This document shows, one piece after another, positions 35,470 to 44,765 of a DNA stretch of 64,000 nt (its first letter is position 1; each line of letters opens with the position of its first letter). This stretch comes from Quadrisphaera granulorum (GTDB taxonomy: Bacteria; Actinomycetota; Actinomycetes; Actinomycetales; Quadrisphaeraceae), in the NCBI RefSeq assembly GCF_003149145.1, contig NZ_QGDQ01000023.1:23282-87281 (forward strand), in the 5' to 3' direction. The translations under genes were made by a program, and so were the position numbers. The notes under the pieces were generated by a model, which saw only the letters and a program-made list of their open reading frames with translations, ran no database searches and was not told the origin of the DNA.

Positions 35470-36105
35470 ATGGCCCGACCCAGGACTCGACTGCTCGACC
35501 GCGACCGCATCGTCACGGCGGCCCTGCGAGAGCTCGAGCTCAACGGCCAGCTGACGATGTCGGCGGTCAGCCGCCGCCTGTCCGTGCACGTCTCCTCCCT
35601 CTACGAGCACGTGAAGGACCGGGCGGAGCTCGTCGACCTCATCCGTGACGAAGTGACGGCAGGCATCGACGCCGATCTGACCGAGGTGCCCGAGGCCGCC
35701 GGCTGGCGCCAGCCGCTCGAGGAGTGGCTCGTCGGCTACCGCGCGGCGTTCGCCCGCCACCCTCGGGCCATCGGGCTGCTCACCACCGAGCCGATCCGCA
35801 GCCACCAGGCCGCCCGCGGGTACGACAGGGTGCTGGGGCTCCTGCGCCGCGCGGGCGTCCCGCCGCAGGAGGCGATGGCCACCCTCACCGCCCTGGAGTG
35901 CTTCGTGCTGGGCTCCGCCCTCGACGCGGCCGCCCCCGACGCGATGGTCCAGGTCGACGACGACGACGCCCACGGCCTGCTCGGTGAGGCGCTGCGCGCC
36001 GAGCCGTCACCCGACCACCGCGCCGACCATGCCTTCACCACCGGGCTGCGGCTGCTGCTCGACGGCCTCGCCGCGAGCGCCCCGCCGTCGTCGTCCTCCT
36101 CCTGA
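35470..36105 (+). CDS. TetR-family transcriptional regulator
   Basis: A 211-residue repressor. The N-terminal helix-turn-helix spans LTMSAVSRRLSVHVSSLYEH (residues about 26-45), and a ligand-binding helical domain follows. The YEHVKDRAELVDLI pattern and overall layout resemble TetR proteins with the TetR_C_1 domain. It starts at ATG 35470; the upstream ORF extension lacks support. It is divergent from and probably represses the APC permease-amidohydrolase operon, with the transported compound as a likely inducer. Confidence 0.9.
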   Translation: MARPRTRLLDRDRIVTAALRELELNGQLTMSAVSRRLSVHVSSLYEHVKDRAELVDLIRDEVTAGIDADLTEVPEAAGWRQPLEEWLVGYRAAFARHPRAIGLLTTEPIRSHQAARGYDRVLGLLRRAGVPPQEAMATLTALECFVLGSALDAAAPDAMVQVDDDDAHGLLGEALRAEPSPDHRADHAFTTGLRLLLDGLAASAPPSSSSS

Positions 36106-36138
36106 CCTGCGGTCCTTCGACGGGGCGGGAGGTGGGGG

Positions 36139-36864
36139 TCAGCGCAGGGAGGTGACCCAGTTGCGCAGGAGCTGCGCGCCGGCGTCGCCGGACTTCTCGG
36201 GGTGAAACTGCGTGGCCGACAGCGGCCCGTTCTCCACGGCCGCCACGAATCGGGCGCCGTGCTCGGCCCACGTCACGAGCGGGCGTCGGCGGCGCATCGT
36301 GCCGTCGTCGCGGACGTCGTCGTCCAGCTCCCAGTGCTGCACGCCGTAGGAGTGGACGAAGTAGAAGCGCTCATCGGCGATGCCGTCGAACAGCACCGAC
36401 CCCTCGGGGGCCTCGACGGTGTTCCAGCCCATGTGCGGCACCACGGCGGCGGGCAGCTTCTCCACGGTGCCGGGCCACTCCCCCAGACCCTCGCTCTCGA
36501 CGCCGTGCTCGACACCGCGGGCGAACATCACCTGCAGCCCCACGCAGATGCCCAGCACCGGGCGACCTCCGGCGAGGCGCCGGTCGACCACTTCGTCTCC
36601 ACGGACGCTCTTCACGCCCTGGATGACCGCCTCGAACGCGCCGACGCCGGGGACCACGAGGCCATCGGCCTCCTGCGCGGCGCGCCGGTCGGCAGTGAGC
36701 TCGACGTCCGCACCGACCCGCTCCAGGGCCCGCACGGCCGAGCGCACGTTGCCGAAGCCGTAGTCGAGGACGACCACGCGGGGGCGCCGCGCACCGCCCG
36801 CGGCGCTGTTCGCGCTGCCGTTCGCGCTGGTCAGGTCGTCAGCAGCGGCGTTCTCGGTGCTCAC
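36139..36864 (-). CDS. hisH: Imidazole glycerol phosphate synthase glutamine amidotransferase subunit
   Basis: A 241-residue class I glutamine amidotransferase that supplies ammonia to HisF. The triad is Cys107 in [12 protein letters not shown], and His221 and Glu223 in [10 protein letters not shown] 27-residue Ala/Ser/Asn-rich N-terminal extension precedes [13 protein letters not shown]. It starts at GTG 36864. HisF is not in the window. It stands alone between a TetR gene and a divergent oxidase-glycosyltransferase pair, away from hisB and hisA. Confidence 0.95.
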   Translation of the reverse strand: MSTENAAADDLTSANGSANSAAGGARRPRVVVLDYGFGNVRSAVRALERVGADVELTADRRAAQEADGLVVPGVGAFEAVIQGVKSVRGDEVVDRRLAGGRPVLGICVGLQVMFARGVEHGVESEGLGEWPGTVEKLPAAVVPHMGWNTVEAPEGSVLFDGIADERFYFVHSYGVQHWELDDDVRDDGTMRRRRPLVTWAEHGARFVAAVENGPLSATQFHPEKSGDAGAQLLRNWVTSLR

Positions 36865-37025
36865 GAGACCAGGCTAGGCGGTCCGGCGGTGTGACTCAGA
36901 CCACTGCATCCCGGTCGGCGAACAGGCCCTGGCGCGGTTAGCGTCAGCGAGCACCCGCTCCTGCCCGCGCAGGTCGACCCGCCACACGGGCGAGGTCGGT
37001 GGATCGCGCGAAGAGAGGTCAAGCC

Positions 37026-38447
37026 ATGGCTCCTGAGCGTCCGTACCCCCACCGTGATGTCTCCGACGTCGACGGCGGCCACCTGTGGAACTGGGCCCGT
37101 AACTCTGTGCTGGCCAGCCCTGAGGCTCTGGTGACGGCGAGTTCCGAGTTGGAGATCCGCTCGCTGCTCGCCTCCCGCCCCGGCCGCGTGCGGCTGGTCG
37201 GTAGCCGGATGTCCTCCGGCCGCATGCTGGCTCCGGCCGGGACCTCCGACGGCGAGGTTCTCCTCGACATCCGCGGTCACGCCGGGCTCCTCGCCCACGG
37301 TGAAGACTGGGCGACGTTCGCCGGCGGCACCGTGCTGCAGGAGGTCTTCGACGCTCTCGCCGCGCTCGGCCGCATGCTGCCCGCCGCACCCGGCGTCATC
37401 GCCGAGCAGACCCTCGCGGGCGCGCTGGCCACCGGCACGCACGGCCAGGGGCTGCAGCAGAGCTCCATCGGTGACGCGCTGCTCTCGCTGCGCCTGGTGA
37501 TGGCGGATGGCTCCGTGGAGGAGTTCGGCGCCGACCACCCGTGGTTCGGGGCGCTGCAGGTGGGCCTAGGCACCCTCGGCGTGGTCACCGCGGTGACGCT
37601 GCGCACGGTGCCGGTGGCCGTGTACTCGTGCGTCAAGGGCGCCACCAGCGCGCAGACCCTCGAGGACGACCTGCTCGTGTGGAACCGCGGCCACGAGATG
37701 GCCAAGGCGTGGTGGTTCCCCGATGACGAGAAGGTGCACGTCTGGACGGCGCAGCGGGCCTCGGCGCCCGAGCTGGCCGCCTGGGAGGCCGGTGGGCGTC
37801 AGCTCGTGGAGCGCACCGAGACGAGCGACGCGATGAACCGCGCCGTCGACGCAGCGCTTGCGCACATGCGCGCGGACACCCGCATCGTTGACGCGCAAGG
37901 CAAGCCGTTCCGCACGGTGACCCGCTTCAAGGACTTCTCCGACGTGACGGGTGACGTCTACCAGGTCTTCATGCGCGGCATCGCGACGCCGCAGATCAAC
38001 GTGGAGATCGGCGTACCACTGCACCGCGCGCCCGCCGTCGTCCAGAAGATCCGGGCCTGGCACGCGGAGACCAGCCCGCACCTGCACTACCCGATCATCC
38101 TGCGCGCCACCGGACCGTCGCGGGCCTGGCTCAGCCCGTCGCAGGGCGACGACACGCTCTACTTCGGCTTCGTCGTCTATTACGCCGAGGACGGCTCGCT
38201 GTCCGAGGAAGGCGTCGACTTCCTCATCGAGGTCGAGAAGCTGCTCGCCGCCGAGGGCGGGCGCCCGCACTGGGGCAAGTACTTCGACGACACCCTCTAC
38301 GACTGGCCCGCGCTGTACCCGCGCTGGGACGACTTCCTCGCCGTGCGCGAGGCCCTCGACCCCGAGCGCGTGTTCAGCAACACCTTCACGGATCGGCTCT
38401 TCCCGGCGTCGCGGGCGTCGTCAGCGTCGCGCGAGGTGGCCGCATGA
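37026..38447 (+). CDS. FAD-linked sugar-lactone/alditol oxidase-like protein
   Basis: A 473-residue FAD-binding oxidoreductase of the VAO/PCMH type. FAD-binding motifs are VRLVGSRMSSGRM, the histidine-containing GALATGTHGQGLQQSS near residue 140, and GLGTLGVVTAVTLRTVP. The C-terminal half resembles the D-arabinono-1,4-lactone oxidase domain, with PHWGKYFDD and ALDPERVFSN near the end. It starts at ATG 37026 after AGAGAGGT. Its stop overlaps the GT8 start (ATGA). The pairing with a glycosyltransferase is unusual; the substrate is a polyol or sugar lactone by family only. Confidence 0.86.
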   Translation: MAPERPYPHRDVSDVDGGHLWNWARNSVLASPEALVTASSELEIRSLLASRPGRVRLVGSRMSSGRMLAPAGTSDGEVLLDIRGHAGLLAHGEDWATFAGGTVLQEVFDALAALGRMLPAAPGVIAEQTLAGALATGTHGQGLQQSSIGDALLSLRLVMADGSVEEFGADHPWFGALQVGLGTLGVVTAVTLRTVPVAVYSCVKGATSAQTLEDDLLVWNRGHEMAKAWWFPDDEKVHVWTAQRASAPELAAWEAGGRQLVERTETSDAMNRAVDAALAHMRADTRIVDAQGKPFRTVTRFKDFSDVTGDVYQVFMRGIATPQINVEIGVPLHRAPAVVQKIRAWHAETSPHLHYPIILRATGPSRAWLSPSQGDDTLYFGFVVYYAEDGSLSEEGVDFLIEVEKLLAAEGGRPHWGKYFDDTLYDWPALYPRWDDFLAVREALDPERVFSNTFTDRLFPASRASSASREVAA

Positions 38448-39316
38448 GCGGCGCTGCCTGGGCGACGCTGCTGACGCAGCCGAACTACCTCGTCGGTGTG
38501 CGGGCGCTACACGCCTCCCTGCAGCGCAGCGGTTCGCAGTACCCGCTCGTGGTGATGGTCACCGAGGACGTCGACGACGACGCCCGCCGCACGCTGCTCG
38601 CTGACGGCGCGCTCGTCCGGGAGCTGCCGCGTGTGGGTCCTGATTCCTCCCTGGAGGCGCACTACGCCAACGCCAGGTTCGCCGAGGTGTGGACCAAGCT
38701 CGGCGCCTGGGGGCTCACGGAGTTCTCCCGGCTCGTGGTGCTCGACGCCGACATGCTCGTGCTGCAGCCGATGGACGAGCTGTTCTCCATCGACCTACCT
38801 CCCGGGGGCATCGCGGCGTGCCACGCGTGCCGGTGCAACCCCAACCGCATCGCCAGCTATCCCGCCAGCTGGGTGCCCGCCAACTGCTTCTACACGCACT
38901 GCCGCGGCACCTCCCATGTGCGGGAGCCCGGTGTGGAGGAGTACTTCAACGGTGGCTTCCTCGTCATCGAACCCGATGCGGCGGTGCACGCGAAAATGCT
39001 CTCCCGCCTCCGGGGACTGGCCGACCTGTCGGCGTACCAGTTCGCCGAGCAGGACTTCCTCAACGAGTTCTTCGACGGGCGCTGGCAACCGATGCCGTAC
39101 GTCTACAACGCGCTGAAGACGCTGCCCCACCAGCATCCGCAGCTGTGGGATGCGGACGAGGTGAAGAACATCCACTACATCATCGACAAGCCGTGGGAGC
39201 ACCGCCCGGAGCCGGGTGAGAAGTACGCCGCGCTGCACCAGCTCTGGTGGGACCTCGCCGACACCACGCCCGGCCTGTTCACCACGCGTCCCGCGTCCGC
39301 CTCCACCGCCGCCTGA
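38444..39316 (+). CDS. GT8-family glycosyltransferase (glycogenin/galactinol synthase-like)
   Basis: A 290-residue retaining glycosyltransferase. TLLTQPNYLVGVRALHASL opens the nucleotide-sugar fold, and the metal-binding DxD motif is Asp101-Ala-Asp103 in RLVVLDADMLVLQP. EYFNGGFLVIEPD and KNIHYIIDKPWEH (the C-terminal catalytic histidine region) match glycogenin/galactinol-synthase-like proteins. It is translationally coupled to the upstream FAD oxidase. Acceptor and sugar donor are unknown. Confidence 0.9.
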   Translation: MSGAAWATLLTQPNYLVGVRALHASLQRSGSQYPLVVMVTEDVDDDARRTLLADGALVRELPRVGPDSSLEAHYANARFAEVWTKLGAWGLTEFSRLVVLDADMLVLQPMDELFSIDLPPGGIAACHACRCNPNRIASYPASWVPANCFYTHCRGTSHVREPGVEEYFNGGFLVIEPDAAVHAKMLSRLRGLADLSAYQFAEQDFLNEFFDGRWQPMPYVYNALKTLPHQHPQLWDADEVKNIHYIIDKPWEHRPEPGEKYAALHQLWWDLADTTPGLFTTRPASASTAA

Positions 39317-39331
39317 AGCCCCCCTCGCCGT

Positions 39332-39405
39332 CCGTCCTTCTCGCACTTTCCGCGGCAAGTGCGAGAAGGACGGGGGCGTATGGCGCACTTGCCGCGGAAA
39401 GTGCG
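39332..39405. repeat. CGCACTT-CCGCGG-AAGTGCG pair with 17-bp terminator stem
   Basis: CCGTCCTTCTCGCACTT (39332-39348) pairs perfectly with 39357-39373, giving a strong terminator between convergent GT8 and DUF427 genes. The same 22-base element as at 6432-6494 is embedded in it (39342-39363, inverted) and repeated at 39384-39405. Confidence 0.85.
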
Positions 39406-39418
39406 AACCGGTGACGGG

Positions 39419-39727
39419 TCAGGACGTGACGGTGATCTGCGCCTTGTCGAACGCCAGGTAACCGGAGTAGTCGGCGCCCACCCGGTCGAACGAGGCCGGG
39501 TACGGCTCGGGGTAGCTCCACGCGCCGTCGGCCGCGGTCTTCCCACCGGGGGCGGTGACGTTCCAGTACTGCGCCACGCCCTTCCACGGGCACGTGTACG
39601 GCGTGGGGCTCTTCTCCAGGGCGCCCTCCACCACGCTGCTGGGTGGGAAGTAGGCATTGCCCTCGATGCGCACGATCGCGTCGTCCTCGGCCTCGGCCAC
39701 GACGACCCCGTCCAGCACAGCCTTCAC
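39419..39727 (-). CDS. DUF427 domain protein
   Basis: A 102-residue DUF427 protein. The family signature is clear: VEGNAYFPPSSV-like IEGNAYFPPSSVVEGAL, PYTCPWKGVAQYWNV, AWSYPEPYPA and YLAFDKAQITV. GTG 39727 has AGGAGG just upstream, so the long upstream frame to 40078 is rejected. The function of DUF427 is not established. It is the last gene of the long leftward his-channel gene run. Confidence 0.9.
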   Translation of the reverse strand: MKAVLDGVVVAEAEDDAIVRIEGNAYFPPSSVVEGALEKSPTPYTCPWKGVAQYWNVTAPGGKTAADGAWSYPEPYPASFDRVGADYSGYLAFDKAQITVTS

Positions 39728-39810
39728 AGGTCCTCCTCGATCTGTTGGGCCCAGCGGCCCCGGTCCGTACAACGCTCCGCGCGGTTGCGGCACTCCCGCG
39801 GGCAGGCTCG

Positions 39811-40371
39811 TCAGCGGGTGATGCGCCGCAGGGTGTCGACCACGAAGTCCACGGCCACCCCGTACGCAACGTGCGAGCCGCCCTCCCACACCCACCACGC
39901 CTTCGGCAGCTCTGACGGCGACGCCTGCACGCCCAGGGCCGGCAGCGTCGAGCCGTGGAAGGCGGCGAACAGCACCGCTCCCCCGGCCGCCCCGCCGCCG
40001 GCGCGCGCCAGCGGCACCCGCCGTGTCAGCACCGCGTAGAAGACCGGGTACCCGTACGCCAGGGCGCGGTGGAACCACTGGGCGCCGGCCTCGACGTCGT
40101 CGTCGTCCAGGGCATCGGCAGCGGCCTGGCCCTTCCGCGCGGCCACAAGCTTGCGGTAGAGCAGCGACGGCGGCATGCGGTCGCCGTGACCGGCGGGGTC
40201 AGCGCCGTCCAGCTCCTTCTGGCCGGGCTCGGGCGGGAGCTTCCGCTCGCCCCACTCCTGCAGGGACGACTCGGCGGCGGCCTTCACCGTCGACCCCACC
40301 CACCCCGCGGCGAGACCCAGGGCGACGTCGGTCAGGAGCTTCGAGGAGGCCACACGTCCTGGGTACTGCAC
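39811..40371 (-). CDS. Putative membrane protein of unknown function
   Basis: A 186-residue protein. An N-terminal amphipathic/hydrophobic stretch (LLTDVALGLAAGWVGSTVKA) is followed by a polar loop, then hydrophobic segments AYGYPVFYAVLTRR and AGGGAAGGAVLFAAFHGST, and VAYGVAVDFVVDTLRR at the end. The pattern reminds me of YagU/DUF1440-like inner-membrane proteins, but I cannot confirm it. It starts at GTG 40371, with GTG 40353 possible. It lies 25 bases after the potassium channel gene, so the two are probably co-transcribed. Confidence 0.7.
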   Translation of the reverse strand: MQYPGRVASSKLLTDVALGLAAGWVGSTVKAAAESSLQEWGERKLPPEPGQKELDGADPAGHGDRMPPSLLYRKLVAARKGQAAADALDDDDVEAGAQWFHRALAYGYPVFYAVLTRRVPLARAGGGAAGGAVLFAAFHGSTLPALGVQASPSELPKAWWVWEGGSHVAYGVAVDFVVDTLRRITR

Positions 40372-40396
40372 GACCGATCACCCCGCATCCGGAGGA

Positions 40397-41452
40397 TCAG
40401 CGCGGGGGCTGCGGGTCCTCGCGGGAGGCGACGTAGAGGATGCGGTCGGCGGGCTGCAGCGAGCCGATGGAGGGGTCGCTGTAGCGCAGCATCCGACCGC
40501 CGCGCCACACGCCGACCACCGGCACCCCGCACGAGTGCGGCGGCCGGCCCACCTCCGACGGCTCCACGGCGCGCTCGTCGAGGTCGAGCCCGGAGCCGAA
40601 CGACAGCAGGTCCTCCACCACGCTCACGGCGTCCGGGCTGTCCGTGGCCAGGCCCAGCAGGCGGCCCGCGGTCTCGGAGGAGACCACCACCGACGCGGCG
40701 CCGCTCTCGCGCAGCAGCTCGGCCGTCGCCGACTCCCGGGACGACGCGAGCACCGTGACGTGCGGCGCCACGCGGCGCAGGGTGAGCGCGGCCAGGACGG
40801 CCGTGTCGTCGCGGTCGAGGGCGATGATCGCTGTCCTGGCCCGCTCGACCTGCGCCTCGGCGAGGACGGACTTGTGCGTGGCGGACCCGATGACCACCGC
40901 GTACCCGTCGCTGCTGGCGCGGGCGGCCGCGGCGGCGTCAGCTTCGACGACGACGATGCGGTCTGCGGGGTGGTGGCGCAGGCGCAGGGCCCGGACCGCG
41001 TTGCGGCCCTTGGTGCCGTAGCCGAGGACGACGACGTGGTCGCGCATGCGGGCCTTCCAGCGGTGGACGCGGATCTCGGTGCGGGATCGCTCGGTGAGCG
41101 CGGACAGCGTGGTGCCGACCAGGATGATGACGAACATCAGGCGCATCGGGGTGACCACCAGCGCGTTGACGAGCCTCGCCTGCTCGGTGACCGGCGTGAT
41201 GTCGCCGTAGCCGGTCGTCGAGAGCGTGACGGTCGTGTAGTAGAGCGCGTCGATGACGGAGACGTGCCCGTCGGCGTTGTCGGTGTACTGGTCGGACTCC
41301 AGCAGCACCAGGCCCCAGTTGACCAGCAGCAGGAGCAGCGCCAGCCCCAGCCGCAGCGCGATCGACGTCAGCGGTGTGCGCCGCGGCGTCAGCCGCGGCA
41401 GGCGCAGCCCCTGTCGGCCGCCACCTGCCGCGGTGCCAGCCCTGTCAGCCAC
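40397..41452 (-). CDS. Potassium channel with RCK/TrkA-N domain
   Basis: A 351-residue two-helix potassium channel subunit. TM1 lies about residues 31-51, the pore helix and selectivity filter TTGYGD at 79-84, and TM2 about 95-120. A TrkA-N Rossmann domain (VVVLGYGTKGRNAVRALR) and a TrkA-C-like end (CGVPVVGVWRGG) gate the channel in response to a nucleotide or ion. I chose GTG 41452 over the TTG at 41461 because GAGGGG is well placed for it. It sits within a leftward run between his genes and two unknown genes. Confidence 0.93.
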   Translation of the reverse strand: MADRAGTAAGGGRQGLRLPRLTPRRTPLTSIALRLGLALLLLLVNWGLVLLESDQYTDNADGHVSVIDALYYTTVTLSTTGYGDITPVTEQARLVNALVVTPMRLMFVIILVGTTLSALTERSRTEIRVHRWKARMRDHVVVLGYGTKGRNAVRALRLRHHPADRIVVVEADAAAAARASSDGYAVVIGSATHKSVLAEAQVERARTAIIALDRDDTAVLAALTLRRVAPHVTVLASSRESATAELLRESGAASVVVSSETAGRLLGLATDSPDAVSVVEDLLSFGSGLDLDERAVEPSEVGRPPHSCGVPVVGVWRGGRMLRYSDPSIGSLQPADRILYVASREDPQPPR

Positions 41453-41470
41453 GCCGTCCAACCCCTCGGG

Positions 41471-41983
41471 TCAGCTGCGGCCGCGGCGGGCGCGCAGCAT
41501 GCCGCGCACCGCCGACCAGCGACTGCGCCCCACGCTCGTCGCTGCTCCCGACACCTCGGAGACCTCGAGGCTGCCGAGCAGCAACCGCAGCACGTCGCCA
41601 GGCCACGTCGCCAGCAGCAGCCCGGCCGGGCGCCCATCGGGGACCTGCTGACCACCGCGCCACGTCTGCGCCGTCACCTGGCCCTCCTGCCCCTGCTCCC
41701 CCTCGGCGAGGAGCAGGACGACGTCGAGACCGCGCAGCATGCGGCTCAGCCGCTCCGCGGCGTCGACCCCGGCCAGGCCGGGCAGCACGCCCTCGCGCGG
41801 CGCGGGCACCGCCACGACGCCAGCGCCGGAGACCGGCGCGCAGACGGCGGCGACGCCGCTCATCGCGCAGATGTCGGCGGCACGCTCGGCGTCGAGCACG
41901 GGCAGCACGAGCACCGCGCGGCGCGCCCCCTCGGACGGGTCGAAGAAGCTCCCGCCCCCCGCGCCGGGGATCTCGTAGCTCAC
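41471..41983 (-). CDS. Unknown protein downstream of hisB
   Basis: A 170-residue protein I do not recognise. It has two alternating hydrophobic blocks (RAVLVLPVLDAERAADI, LDVVLLLAEGEQGQEGQV) and a basic C-terminus (SRWSAVRGMLRARRGRS). VTAQTWRGGQQVPDGRPAGL is polar and may be a loop. Many actinobacterial his operons have a small unknown gene after hisB, and this could be the counterpart. The GTG start at 41983 lacks an obvious ribosome-binding site. It lies 34 bases after hisB and 18 before the channel gene. Confidence 0.7.
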   Translation of the reverse strand: MSYEIPGAGGGSFFDPSEGARRAVLVLPVLDAERAADICAMSGVAAVCAPVSGAGVVAVPAPREGVLPGLAGVDAAERLSRMLRGLDVVLLLAEGEQGQEGQVTAQTWRGGQQVPDGRPAGLLLATWPGDVLRLLLGSLEVSEVSGAATSVGRSRWSAVRGMLRARRGRS

Positions 41984-42017
41984 GGCGCGGACTCAGCCAG
42001 CACGGTCTTCGCGAGGT

Positions 42018-42638
42018 TCACAGCGCGCCCTTGGTCGACGGCACGCCGTCGACGCGAGGGTCGAGGGCCACTGCGGCGCGCAGCGCCCGCGCGAGCGCCT
42101 TGTACTGGGCCTCCGCCACGTGGTGCGGGTCGCGGCCGGCGAGCAGCCGCACGTGCAGGCACACGTGGGCGTGCAGCGCGATCGACTCGAAGACGTGCCG
42201 GGTGAGGCTGCCGGCGTAGGGCACGCCACCGCCGCCGCCGCCGATGAGCACGTACTCGTACCCCTCGGGCTCACCGCTGTGGACGACGAACGGACGGCCG
42301 GACACGTCGACCACGGCCTGCGCGAGCGCCTCGTCGAGCGGTACCAGCGCGTCACCGAAGCGGGCGATGCCGCGCTTGTCACCCAGGGCCTGGCGCAGCG
42401 CCTGCCCGAAGACGATGGCGGTGTCCTCCACCACGTGGTGGGCGTCGATGTGGGTGTCGCCGGTGGCCTGCACGCGCAGGTCGATGAGGGAGTGCTTGCC
42501 GAGCGCCGTGAGCATGTGGTCGTAGAAGGCCACGCCCGTGCTGATCTCGGTGCGGCCCGTGCCGTCGAGATCGAGCTCGAGGGAGATGCTCGACTCGCTC
42601 GTGGTCCGCTCGATGCGCGCTGTACGCCGCCCGCTCAT
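42018..42638 (-). CDS. hisB: Imidazoleglycerol-phosphate dehydratase
   Basis: A 206-residue IGPD that removes water from imidazoleglycerol phosphate in histidine synthesis. The two manganese-binding signatures are clear: [14 protein letters not shown] and [18 protein letters not shown]. It starts at ATG 42638, overlapping the hisC stop (ATGA), so hisC and hisB are coupled. It is the monofunctional form, with no phosphatase domain, as usual in actinobacteria. Confidence 0.97.
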   Translation of the reverse strand: MSGRRTARIERTTSESSISLELDLDGTGRTEISTGVAFYDHMLTALGKHSLIDLRVQATGDTHIDAHHVVEDTAIVFGQALRQALGDKRGIARFGDALVPLDEALAQAVVDVSGRPFVVHSGEPEGYEYVLIGGGGGGVPYAGSLTRHVFESIALHAHVCLHVRLLAGRDPHHVAEAQYKALARALRAAVALDPRVDGVPSTKGAL

Positions 42639-43849
42639 GCTCGCTGCCCCTCGCCGTCGTCGTCCTGGTCGTCTTCCGGGTGGGCGGCCACCTCGGCCTG
42701 CGCGACCACCTCGGCCAGCGCCGCGAGCACCGCGTCGGTCTCGGCCTCGGTGCCCGCGGTGATGCGCAGGTGGCCGGGGATACCGACGTCACGCACGAGC
42801 ACGCCGTGCGCGAGCAGCGCTTTCCACGCGGCGGGGGCGTCGTCGAAGCCGCCGACCAGCACGAAGTTGGCGTCGCTGGGGAGCGCGAACAGGCCGAGGG
42901 TCGGCATGGCGGCCACCAGTCGGTCGCGCTGGGCCTTGGTGTCCTCGACGGTGGCGAGGAGCACATCGGCGTGGGCCAGCGCGGCGGTCGCGGCGGCCTG
43001 CGTCAGTGAGGAGAGGTGGTAGGGCAGGCGGACGAGGCGCAGCGCGTCGACGACGGCCGGGTCGGCGGCGAGGTAGCCGACACGGGTGCCCGCGAAAGCG
43101 AAGGCCTTGCTCATCGTGCGCGTGACCACCAGGCGGGGGCGGCCGGGAAGCAGCGTGATGGCGCTCGGCGTGCCACCGGCGTTCAGCGGGCGGGCGAACT
43201 CGGCGTACGCCTCGTCGACGATGACGATGCCGCGGGTCGCCTCGTAGGCGGCCTCGACGACGTCGAGCGGTAGTGCCGTGCCGGTCGGGTTGTTGGGGCT
43301 GGTGAGGAACACGACGTCCGCTCCGTGCTCGCCGACGACGCCGACCTGCTGCGCCACGTCGAACGGGTCGAGGGAGAACCCGTCGCCGCGCTTGCCGTCC
43401 ACCCAGGCGGTGCCGGAGGTCTCCGTGATGATCGGGTGCATCGAGTACGACGGCGTGAAGCCGACCGCCGTGCGCCCCGGCCCGCCGAACGCCTGCAGCA
43501 GCTGCTGCAGCACCTCGTTGGACCCGTTCGCGGCCCACACGTTGCCGCGGGTCAACGGAACGCCGTGCGACGCGGGCTGGGCGCGCAGGAAGGCCGCCAG
43601 GGCGTCGCGCAGGGCGTCGGCCTCGCGGTCGGGGTAGCGGTTGAGGTGCGGCACCTGCTCGGCGATCGCGGCGACCACCGCCTCGACCACCTGCGGCGGC
43701 ACGTCGTGGCTGTTCTCGTTGGTGTTGAGCCGCACGGACACCTCGAGCTGCGGGGCGCCGTAGGGCACGTGGCCGCGCAGGTCGTCACGGAGCGGAAGGT
43801 CGTCGAGGGTCGTGTCCGAGACCAGGCTCGGCGCGGAGGTGGGGCTCAC
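42635..43849 (-). CDS. hisC: Histidinol-phosphate aminotransferase
   Basis: A 404-residue fold-type I PLP aminotransferase. The N-terminal substrate region is [22 protein letters not shown] binds the phosphate, SPNNPTGT and VDEAYAEF contact the cofactor, and Lys248 in [16 protein letters not shown] forms the Schiff base. The C-terminal tail is acidic ([11 protein letters not shown]) and encodes a copy of the recurring 15-mer. The GTG start overlaps the stop of the DUF2127 gene by four bases. hisD, usually just upstream, is missing here. Confidence 0.96.
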   Translation of the reverse strand: MSPTSAPSLVSDTTLDDLPLRDDLRGHVPYGAPQLEVSVRLNTNENSHDVPPQVVEAVVAAIAEQVPHLNRYPDREADALRDALAAFLRAQPASHGVPLTRGNVWAANGSNEVLQQLLQAFGGPGRTAVGFTPSYSMHPIITETSGTAWVDGKRGDGFSLDPFDVAQQVGVVGEHGADVVFLTSPNNPTGTALPLDVVEAAYEATRGIVIVDEAYAEFARPLNAGGTPSAITLLPGRPRLVVTRTMSKAFAFAGTRVGYLAADPAVVDALRLVRLPYHLSSLTQAAATAALAHADVLLATVEDTKAQRDRLVAAMPTLGLFALPSDANFVLVGGFDDAPAAWKALLAHGVLVRDVGIPGHLRITAGTEAETDAVLAALAEVVAQAEVAAHPEDDQDDDGEGQRA

Positions 43850-44709
43850 GAGCGTCCAGGGTAGTGATCCGGCACGACAGCGGCCGGTCGCGGCGGTGCG
43901 GTCCGCTCCAACGCCGACCAGCCGGAGTCGGCTTCACGCTCTTCGGCCTCCGCTCTGCCACCGCCGCGCAGGCCGAACAGGCGCTTGGCGAAGAGCAGGT
44001 AGACGACGACAGCGAGGTTCAGCGCGAAGAGTCCGACACCCGTGGGGGTCACCCCGCTCACCAGGTCCGCCACCTCGGGGATCATCAGCAGACTCGTGGC
44101 CACGAACGTCAGGTACTCGGCCCAGCGCCGGCCCATCCACAGGCCCACGGCCTCGGTGGCCTCCAGCGCGGCGTAGGCCACCAACCCGATGCCGATGAGC
44201 AGCAGGTGGCTGGACGGTGTCGCGAACCAACCCGACACCTGCGCCAGGAAGCCGTGTGCGGTGTCGATGACCACGCCGTGCTGCTGGACGAAGTCGAGCC
44301 CCCACAGCCACCACCTGTCGAGCGTGGCCCGGTTGCCGGAGAAGACGAGGACGGCGGCCGCCAGCAACCCCAGGCCGATGACGTGCACCACCCTGTCGAG
44401 GGCGATGAGGCGCAGCACGTACTTGTCCCGCAGCGGACGGCCGCGCAGCGGAAGGTCGATCTGGTCGCGCGGGGGCAGGTGCTCGCGGGTGGCCTGCGCC
44501 GCGGCGGGCGCGGCGGCGGGGAGCCAGGCGTCGCACCGCAGGCAGCGGTGCCAGCGGAAGCCGTCAGCGTCTTCGCGGAGAAGCAGAGCGTCTTCGGGGC
44601 GGACCTCGGCGACATCGCGGCCCACCGTGTAGTGGCCCTGCAGTGCGCAGTCGAGGAGGTCCCAGCGCACGCGCGGGATCCTGCGCCGCTTCACCCGCAC
44701 GGAGGTCAC
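43846..44709 (-). CDS. DUF2127 family membrane protein
   Basis: A 287-residue protein. An N-terminal cytoplasmic part contains CLRCDAWLP (a CxxC pair that may bind zinc). Four hydrophobic helices follow: RVVHVIGLGLLAAAVLVFSG, SHLLLIGIGLVAYAALEATE, EYLTFVATSLLMIPEVADL and GVGLFALNLAVVVYLLFAKR. This matches DUF2127. The function is unknown. Its stop overlaps the hisC start (GTGA), so it takes the position where hisD would be expected. The start GTG 44709 has only a weak ribosome-binding site. Confidence 0.85.
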   Translation of the reverse strand: MTSVRVKRRRIPRVRWDLLDCALQGHYTVGRDVAEVRPEDALLLREDADGFRWHRCLRCDAWLPAAAPAAAQATREHLPPRDQIDLPLRGRPLRDKYVLRLIALDRVVHVIGLGLLAAAVLVFSGNRATLDRWWLWGLDFVQQHGVVIDTAHGFLAQVSGWFATPSSHLLLIGIGLVAYAALEATEAVGLWMGRRWAEYLTFVATSLLMIPEVADLVSGVTPTGVGLFALNLAVVVYLLFAKRLFGLRGGGRAEAEEREADSGWSALERTAPPRPAAVVPDHYPGRS

Positions 44710-44765
44710 GGGTGACGGTAGCCCTCACATCCTGGGAGTCGCCTGAACACCCCCTGCGCCCCCGT

